A DNA stretch of 64,000 nucleotides, taken from positions 1 through 64,000 of the forward strand of contig JAFYYJ010000061.1 in the NCBI GenBank assembly GCA_017557605.1, written 5' to 3'. The position numbers and the translations under genes are program-made. The notes under the pieces are model-generated. The model worked only from the letters and a program-made list of their open reading frames with translations, ran no database searches and was not told the origin of the DNA. The DNA is from Salinivirgaceae bacterium (GTDB taxonomy: Bacteria > Bacteroidota > Bacteroidia > Bacteroidales > SZUA-534). Shown in pieces: positions 59,671 through 64,000 of the stretch (position 1 is its first letter; the number at the start of each line of letters is the position of its first letter).

Positions 59671-60276
59671 TTATTTGCCCGGGCAAGAGAATTTGCCGTC
59701 GGTAACTTCAAGTTTTTCACCATTGGCGTTCTCAAGAGTGGCAGTGAATGTGCCTTTATAATACTTAATTGTACCAACGCTTGTAATCTTGTTGACTACT
59801 ACATTGGCTTTTGTAGCAACATAGAAGTCTTTGCTGTTGGCGTCTTGAATGCCTTCAGATTTCTTATAGACCATCATTGTTTTAGCTTCGGCTTTGATAG
59901 CGTCTTTTGCAGTATCCTCAATATCGCCTGTTGTCAGGTAGTTGATAAGGAGTGTTGTCGGGTTGAGCGATACGGCAAGGCTCAAGTCATAGGTTGCTTC
60001 GGTGTTGCCGTTCAAAACGATAGAGAGAACTTGTCCGTTGGTGTTGGCACCGTAGATGCTTGTTATTTTGTCACCATTGCCGGCCAGCAAATCAGCCAAT
60101 TTGGCGTTGTTGTTGTCCTGCTTTGCAACTGCGGTTGCGCTGAAGCTTTCACCGTTAATTGTAGCCGAAATAGAAGCCAACTCTTTTACTTCGTCTTTTT
60201 TGCACGATGTAAATAATGTGGCTACTGCCAACGACAGAGCCGCAAATCCCATTAATCCAAAAGTCAATTTTTTCAT
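59671..60276 (-). CDS. Predicted lipoprotein, DUF6252-like
   Basis: 201 aa. Lipobox LFTSC25, then KKDEVKELASISATINGESFSATAVA, the pattern of small Bacteroidetes lipoproteins with a beta-sandwich of the DUF6252 type. The C-terminus is GTFTATLENANGEKLEVTDGKFSCPGK. It has a well-formed upstream promoter (60322-60351). Function unknown; the family name is a tentative recall. Confidence 0.6.
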   Translation of the reverse strand: MKKLTFGLMGFAALSLAVATLFTSCKKDEVKELASISATINGESFSATAVAKQDNNNAKLADLLAGNGDKITSIYGANTNGQVLSIVLNGNTEATYDLSLAVSLNPTTLLINYLTTGDIEDTAKDAIKAEAKTMMVYKKSEGIQDANSKDFYVATKANVVVNKITSVGTIKYYKGTFTATLENANGEKLEVTDGKFSCPGK

Positions 60277-60321
60277 GTCTTTAAAATTTAAATTTTTAAA
60301 ATGTTTTTAAATCACTGAATG

Positions 60322-60351
60322 CGAAGGTAGCAACATTTTTTCATTTGCAAA
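60322..60351 (-). promoter_or_regulatory. Promoter of the 201-aa lipoprotein gene
   Basis: Minus strand: TTTG (60351-60348), 18 bp, TACCTTCG (60329-60322), matching -33 TTTG and -7 TAnnTTTG with one mismatch. Confidence 0.5.
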
Positions 60352-60415
60352 TAAAAAATAATGGCAAGCGTCAGTCATTATCATTGTCTGCGTTAGTGTT
60401 TTGCGTTTTCGTTCC

Positions 60416-60423
60416 TATATTTG
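60416..60423 (+). promoter_or_regulatory. Candidate -7 box of lepA
   Basis: TATATTTG, a full TAnnTTTG match, 18 bp before the lepA ATG at 60442; the leader would be very short. No clear -33. Confidence 0.5.
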
Positions 60424-60441
60424 CACCCTAAAAATTCGCAA

Positions 60442-62229
60442 ATGGACAACATCCGCAATTTCTGCATCATAGCGCACATCGACCACGGCAAGAGCACTCT
60501 GGCCGACCGTCTGCTTCAGTACACGGGCACCGTCAACGAGAGGCAGGCGCAGGACCAGGTTCTCGACGATATGGACCTTGAGCGCGAGCGCGGCATCACC
60601 ATCAAGAGCCACGCCATCCAGATGGACTACACTTACGAAGGCAAAAAATATGTGCTCAACCTAATCGACACCCCAGGGCACGTCGATTTCTCGTACGAGG
60701 TGTCGCGCTCAATAGCCGCCTGCGAGGGTGCGTTGCTTATTGTCGACGCCACACAGGGCATTCAGGCTCAAACTATTTCGAACCTGTATCTGGCCATCGA
60801 GCATAATCTTGAGATTATTCCTGTCATCAATAAAATCGACCTTCCGAACGCTATGCCCGAAGAGGTGAAGGACCAGATTGTGGACCTTATCGGCTGCGAC
60901 CGCGACGACATTCTGGCGGCCAGCGGCAAGACGGGCGAGGGCGTGGATAAGATTCTGGAACGCATTGTGCAGGTGATTCCGCCGCCAAAAGGCGACCCGC
61001 AGGCACCGCTTCAGGCGCTGATTTTCGATTCGGTTTTCAACTCGTTCCGCGGCATCATCGCCTATTTCAAGATTGTGAACGGCGAGATTGCCACAGGCGA
61101 TTTTGTGAAGTTTGTGAACACGGGCAAGCAATATAACGCCGACGAGGTGGGCGTCCTTCGGCTCGACCGCGAACCGCGCAAGGTGCTGAAAACAGGCGAC
61201 GTGGGCTACATTATTTCGGGCATCAAGACATCGCGCGAGGTGAAGGTGGGCGACACCATCACTCACGTCGACCGTCCGTGCGCTGCCGCCATCGAGGGTT
61301 TCGAAGAGGTGAAGCCAATGGTGTTCGCGGGTGTCTATCCTGTGGTGGCCGATGAGTATGAGGACCTTCGCGCATCGCTTGAGAAACTGCAACTGAACGA
61401 CGCTTCGCTGACTTTCCAACCCGAATCGTCGGCGGCTCTGGGATTCGGCTTCCGCTGCGGCTTCCTTGGTTTGCTTCATATGGAAATCATTCAGGAACGG
61501 CTCGACCGCGAGTTCAATATGGACGTCATCACAACCGTGCCAAACGTTTCGTTCATCTGCCACACCAAAAAAGGCGAAACGCTTGAGGTGCACAATCCGT
61601 CGGGGTTGCCAGCGGTGAACACCATCGACTATATTGAGGAGCCGTACATCAATGCGCAGATAATTTCGAATGTCGATTACATCGGCAACATAATGAAACT
61701 CTGTATCGAAAAACGCGGCGTGCTGAAGAACCAGACCTATGTGACGGGCAACCGCGTTGAGGTTACGTTCGATATGCCGCTGTCGGAGATTGTGTTCGAT
61801 TTCTACGACAAACTGAAAAGTATTTCAAAGGGTTACGCATCGTTCGACTACCATCCGTGCGGATACGGACGCGCTAATCTTGTGAAACTCGATATTCTGC
61901 TCAACGGCGAGGGTGTCGATGCGCTGTCGTCGCTCATCCACGCTGACCACGCCTATGACCTTGGCCGCAAAATGTGCGAGAAGTTGAAAGAGTTGATTCC
62001 GCGCCAACAGTTCGATGTGGCTATACAAGCTGCTATCGGTGCCAAAATCATTGCCCGCGAAACTGTCCGCCAGGTGCGCAAGGATGTGACTGCCAAATGC
62101 TATGGCGGCGACGTGTCGCGAAAGCGTAAACTGCTTGAAAAACAGAAGGAAGGCAAGAAACGTATGCGCCAGATAGGCACCGTTGAGGTTCCGCAGAAGG
62201 CGTTTTTGGCGGTGTTGAAGTTGGATTAA
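60442..62229 (+). CDS. lepA: Elongation factor 4 (LepA)
   Basis: 595 aa from the ATG at 60442, which begins [19 protein letters not shown]; the open frame reaches back to a TTG at 60421 but the ATG fits the family. P-loop AHIDHGKST (11-19), switch [16 protein letters not shown] for guanine recognition, then domains II, III, V and the LepA-specific C-terminal domain ending with [20 protein letters not shown]. LepA is a ribosome-bound GTPase implicated in initiation, biogenesis or back-translocation. Single gene with its own promoter. Confidence 0.97.
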   Translation: MDNIRNFCIIAHIDHGKSTLADRLLQYTGTVNERQAQDQVLDDMDLERERGITIKSHAIQMDYTYEGKKYVLNLIDTPGHVDFSYEVSRSIAACEGALLIVDATQGIQAQTISNLYLAIEHNLEIIPVINKIDLPNAMPEEVKDQIVDLIGCDRDDILAASGKTGEGVDKILERIVQVIPPPKGDPQAPLQALIFDSVFNSFRGIIAYFKIVNGEIATGDFVKFVNTGKQYNADEVGVLRLDREPRKVLKTGDVGYIISGIKTSREVKVGDTITHVDRPCAAAIEGFEEVKPMVFAGVYPVVADEYEDLRASLEKLQLNDASLTFQPESSAALGFGFRCGFLGLLHMEIIQERLDREFNMDVITTVPNVSFICHTKKGETLEVHNPSGLPAVNTIDYIEEPYINAQIISNVDYIGNIMKLCIEKRGVLKNQTYVTGNRVEVTFDMPLSEIVFDFYDKLKSISKGYASFDYHPCGYGRANLVKLDILLNGEGVDALSSLIHADHAYDLGRKMCEKLKELIPRQQFDVAIQAAIGAKIIARETVRQVRKDVTAKCYGGDVSRKRKLLEKQKEGKKRMRQIGTVEVPQKAFLAVLKLD

Positions 62230-62311
62230 TTGAAGGCATTAGGCAAAAGACATAAGTGATTTCGGGTAAGTTTGGTTAGAGAAAAAATTGCATATCACGT
62301 AAAAATAGTGG

Positions 62312-62318
62312 TATTTTG
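62312..62318 (+). promoter_or_regulatory. Possible -7 box of the DUF3791-DUF3990 unit
   Basis: TATTTTG (62312-62318) preceded 21 bp upstream by ATTG (62287-62290), an approximate match to -33/-7. It is followed by the first start codon 22 bp later. A competing TAAGTTTG lies at 62267-62274. Confidence 0.3.
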
Positions 62319-62339
62319 TAATAACATTTAGTGGCAATT

Positions 62340-62558
62340 ATGGATTTCAAACCTGAATATATTGTTTTCATCATCCGTAAGTTTGCGGAGCATTACTCTA
62401 TGCCCGTCAAACAAGCATACGGTTACCTTAAGCAATATTCAGGCATTGCATTTCTTGACGATTGCTATGAGGCTGAACATCAGCAGTCTGTGGCTACAGC
62501 CATTGAGGATTTGACCACCGTCTGCCAAAATCACGGAGGATGGTTGCGCTATGCTTAA
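62340..62558 (+). CDS. DUF3791 small protein
   Basis: 72 aa from the ATG at 62340 (a GTG three codons earlier is in frame). Sequence MDFKPEYIVFIIRKFAEHYSM with AEHQQSVATAIEDLTTVCQNHGGWL matches my recollection of DUF3791, small helical proteins encoded beside DUF3990 genes. The 8-bp overlap with the DUF3990 gene couples the two. A role as antitoxin or partner is inference. Confidence 0.7.
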   Translation: MDFKPEYIVFIIRKFAEHYSMPVKQAYGYLKQYSGIAFLDDCYEAEHQQSVATAIEDLTTVCQNHGGWLRYA

Positions 62559-63030
62559 ACTCTATCACGGTTCGAATGTCCGAATAGAGCGTATAAACCT
62601 TCTTGTCGGGCACGTAAACAAGGATTTCGGCAAAGGCTTTTATCTGACAACCCTTAAAGAGCAGGCTGAGGCTATGGCCAACCGAAAAGCCAGATTGTAT
62701 ATCGATGCCGTGCCTGTTGTTACAGAATTCAACTTTGATGATTCTTGCTTGGCTAACAATGACTTGAATATCAAAATATTTGAAGGTGTATCGGAAGAAT
62801 GGGCTGAATTCATATTTGAAAACCGCCGAGCTTCGGAGACAGGATACAGCCACAATTACGATATTGTTATCGGACCAGTGGCCGACGATGGGGTTGTAAT
62901 GCAACTCGACCGCTACGAGATGGGAAAAATCACTCTGCAACAACTTGTTGAGGAGTTACGTTTCCGCAAATTGAACAATCAATATTATTTCGGCACAGAA
63001 AAAGCCATTAAATATTTGACGGTGGTATGA
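62551..63030 (+). CDS. DUF3990 protein, possible ADP-ribosyltransferase-fold toxin
   Basis: 159 aa. LYHGSN (4-9) and DFGKGFYLT (25-33) are the family signature. They resemble the His and Tyr motifs of ADP-ribosyltransferase-fold enzymes (H-Y-E type), with a possible acidic third residue not identified. Its overlaps with DUF3791 upstream (8 bp) and a 68-aa gene downstream (4 bp) indicate a three-gene unit, as is usual for toxin-antitoxin modules. Catalysis has not been shown to my knowledge; the ART link is inference. Confidence 0.75.
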   Translation: MLKLYHGSNVRIERINLLVGHVNKDFGKGFYLTTLKEQAEAMANRKARLYIDAVPVVTEFNFDDSCLANNDLNIKIFEGVSEEWAEFIFENRRASETGYSHNYDIVIGPVADDGVVMQLDRYEMGKITLQQLVEELRFRKLNNQYYFGTEKAIKYLTVV

Positions 63031-63233
63031 GCGACGAGCAAAAATATTTGACTGATTATGTGTTGGCAGGTGTGGCGGCGCTGATTATGGAGAAACAGAA
63101 CCGTACGCTTCCCGAAGCGTTGGACATTCTTTATAATTCTTCGCTTTACGACCAACTTTCCGACCCCGAAACAGGACTATATCTGCAAAGCAAATACTAC
63201 AATTATGAACTTTTACAGGATGCCACTTTATGA
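63027..63233 (+). CDS. Small protein, third gene of the DUF3990 unit
   Basis: 68 aa starting MSDEQKYLTDYVLAGVAALIMEKQ. Its start codon overlaps the DUF3990 stop by 4 bp (ATGA). It is helical, with a C-terminal LYLQSKYYNYELLQDATL. It is similar in size and layout to small partner proteins beside DUF3990 genes; I cannot name the family. Likely the second small partner of the module. Confidence 0.65.
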   Translation: MSDEQKYLTDYVLAGVAALIMEKQNRTLPEALDILYNSSLYDQLSDPETGLYLQSKYYNYELLQDATL

Positions 63234-63278
63234 TGCGATTGGAACAGGAATTTACAACTAAATAAACTCTAAACTTTT

Positions 63279-64000
63279 ATGAAACGTTTGACAATTTTGG
63301 CGGCTTTGGCGACAATGATTTTTGCCGGCTGCAACAATGTTCGCGAGAAGGTGCTTCCGCAGATTTCCGGCAAGGCTGGAGAGGTGGTTATCGTTATTGA
63401 GGACCAGGTTTGGAAATCGACCACCGACACCATCATAAACATCCTGAAAGCCGATGTGCCGGGATTGCCGCAGAGCGAGCCGATGTTCGACGTAGTGCGA
63501 ATTCCAAACAGCGCTTTTACTGAAATTTTCCAGCGTCATCGTAATATTATCAGTTGCCGTATCGCATCCGACAGCACAGCCAGCATAAAAGTGGCGCAAG
63601 ACCTTTGGTCTACACCGCAGATAGTGCTTCAAATTGTGGCACCATCGGCACAAGCCTTAGAGCAACTCTTCTCTGACAACCGCGACAAAATTGTTGGTCT
63701 TCTGCTCAAAGCCGAACAGGACCGCATAATCAAAAACTACTCAACCTTCCCCGAGCGTCAGGTAATGGATAAATTGGCAAAGGCCACTGGCGTAATAATG
63801 ACTATACCAAAGGGTTACACCTTTGATATGGACACCAATAACTTTGTTTGGATTTCGCACGAAACGCCCGAAATCAGCCAGGGAATGTTCGTCTATTACT
63901 ACGATTACACCGACTCGCTAATGCTTACTTGCGACAGTTTGATTGCTATGCGCAACCGGATGTGCAAGGCATATGTTGGCGGCCCGTCCGACGGCTCGTA
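63279..64000 (+). CDS. DUF4837 lipoprotein, N-terminal part (cut by window end)
   Basis: The first 240 codons run off the window end without a stop. Lipobox FAGC18 (MKRLTILAALATMIFAGCNN), then a DUF4837-type sequence: VLPQISGKAGEVVIVIEDQVWKS and MDKLAKATGVIMTIPKGYTFDMDTNNFVWISHETPEISQGMFVYYYDY. DUF4837 proteins are about 330-350 aa, so roughly 100 residues are missing. Function unknown; envelope-located. Confidence 0.85.
   Translation, partial: MKRLTILAALATMIFAGCNNVREKVLPQISGKAGEVVIVIEDQVWKSTTDTIINILKADVPGLPQSEPMFDVVRIPNSAFTEIFQRHRNIISCRIASDSTASIKVAQDLWSTPQIVLQIVAPSAQALEQLFSDNRDKIVGLLLKAEQDRIIKNYSTFPERQVMDKLAKATGVIMTIPKGYTFDMDTNNFVWISHETPEISQGMFVYYYDYTDSLMLTCDSLIAMRNRMCKAYVGGPSDGS

Noticed and set aside
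60421-60441. Upstream TTG start for lepA adding seven residues
   Set aside because: The -7 box overlaps this codon and the family starts at the ATG (MDNIRNF), so 60442 is preferred.
60709-61593. 294-aa minus-strand ORF inside lepA
   Set aside because: Antisense shadow of a conserved GTPase; it has no recognisable domain.

Overview
The window looks like a chromosomal segment of an uncultured Bacteroidales-type Bacteroidetes. The evidence is the gene families (SprA and PorQ of type IX secretion, DUF3108, DUF3098, DUF4175, DUF4292, DUF4837, an rSAM/lipoprotein pair), many Bacteroidetes-style lipoboxes, weak Shine-Dalgarno signals, and repeated TAnnTTTG-like -7 promoter elements. No rRNA, tRNA, CRISPR array, integrase or transposase gene was recognised.

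Layout. (1) 1-4505, accessory: a single-chain type IIL (MmeI-like) restriction-modification enzyme lies between hairpin-rich non-coding repeats, one of them a 176-bp nested palindromic element. A zeta-toxin-like ATPase with a 59-aa partner gene follows. (2) 4529-17476, minus strand: HIT protein and GreA, two secreted unknowns, a phosphohexomutase, a radical SAM/SPASM enzyme with its lipoprotein partner, a coiled-coil membrane protein, then the QueA-TruB-DUF3098-FtsX cluster and a DUF3108 / Ig-like lipoprotein / DUF3108 trio. (3) After a 711-bp AT-rich gap, 18188-29647 is a tightly overlapping plus-strand operon: flippase, Dut, TPR protein, DUF4292 lipoprotein, EnvC-like LytM protein, DUF4175 protein, RsbW-like ATPase, YbeY and MnmG. 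A near-perfect parS-like 16-mer sits on the mnmG stop codon. (4) 29793-34165: ThrH, a LysR regulator divergent from an AspT/YidE-type transporter, and IlvE.

(5) 34283-45641, minus strand: ruvA-sprA-porQ-NifX-like-uvrC, with gaps of 3-31 bp. This couples the type IX secretion translocon (2504 aa) to DNA-repair genes. (6) 46011-51063: a 1574-aa fibre/adhesin-like protein built from ten FAVAGKSG-type repeats, a YadA-head-like repeat region and a C-terminal S74 intramolecular chaperone. It is flanked by palindromes, a 12-bp minisatellite and degenerate simple repeats. (7) 51278-57189, plus strand: two large Cache-HAMP-GAF-coiled coil-PAS membrane sensors with no recognisable output domain, one ending in an HPt-like bundle without its phospho-accepting His, followed by a PgeF-family gene. 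(8) 57324-60276, minus strand: a PIN toxin/antitoxin-like pair and three small exported proteins. (9) 60442-64000, plus strand: LepA, a DUF3791-DUF3990-small protein triad that looks like a toxin-antitoxin unit, and a DUF4837 lipoprotein cut by the window end.

The most promising leads are the output-less sensor pair, the rSAM/lipoprotein couple, the repeat-built S74 fibre protein, the parS-like site after mnmG, the nested palindromic element at 3246-3421 and the DUF3990 triad. All functions are read from sequence patterns and family knowledge; no database search was run.
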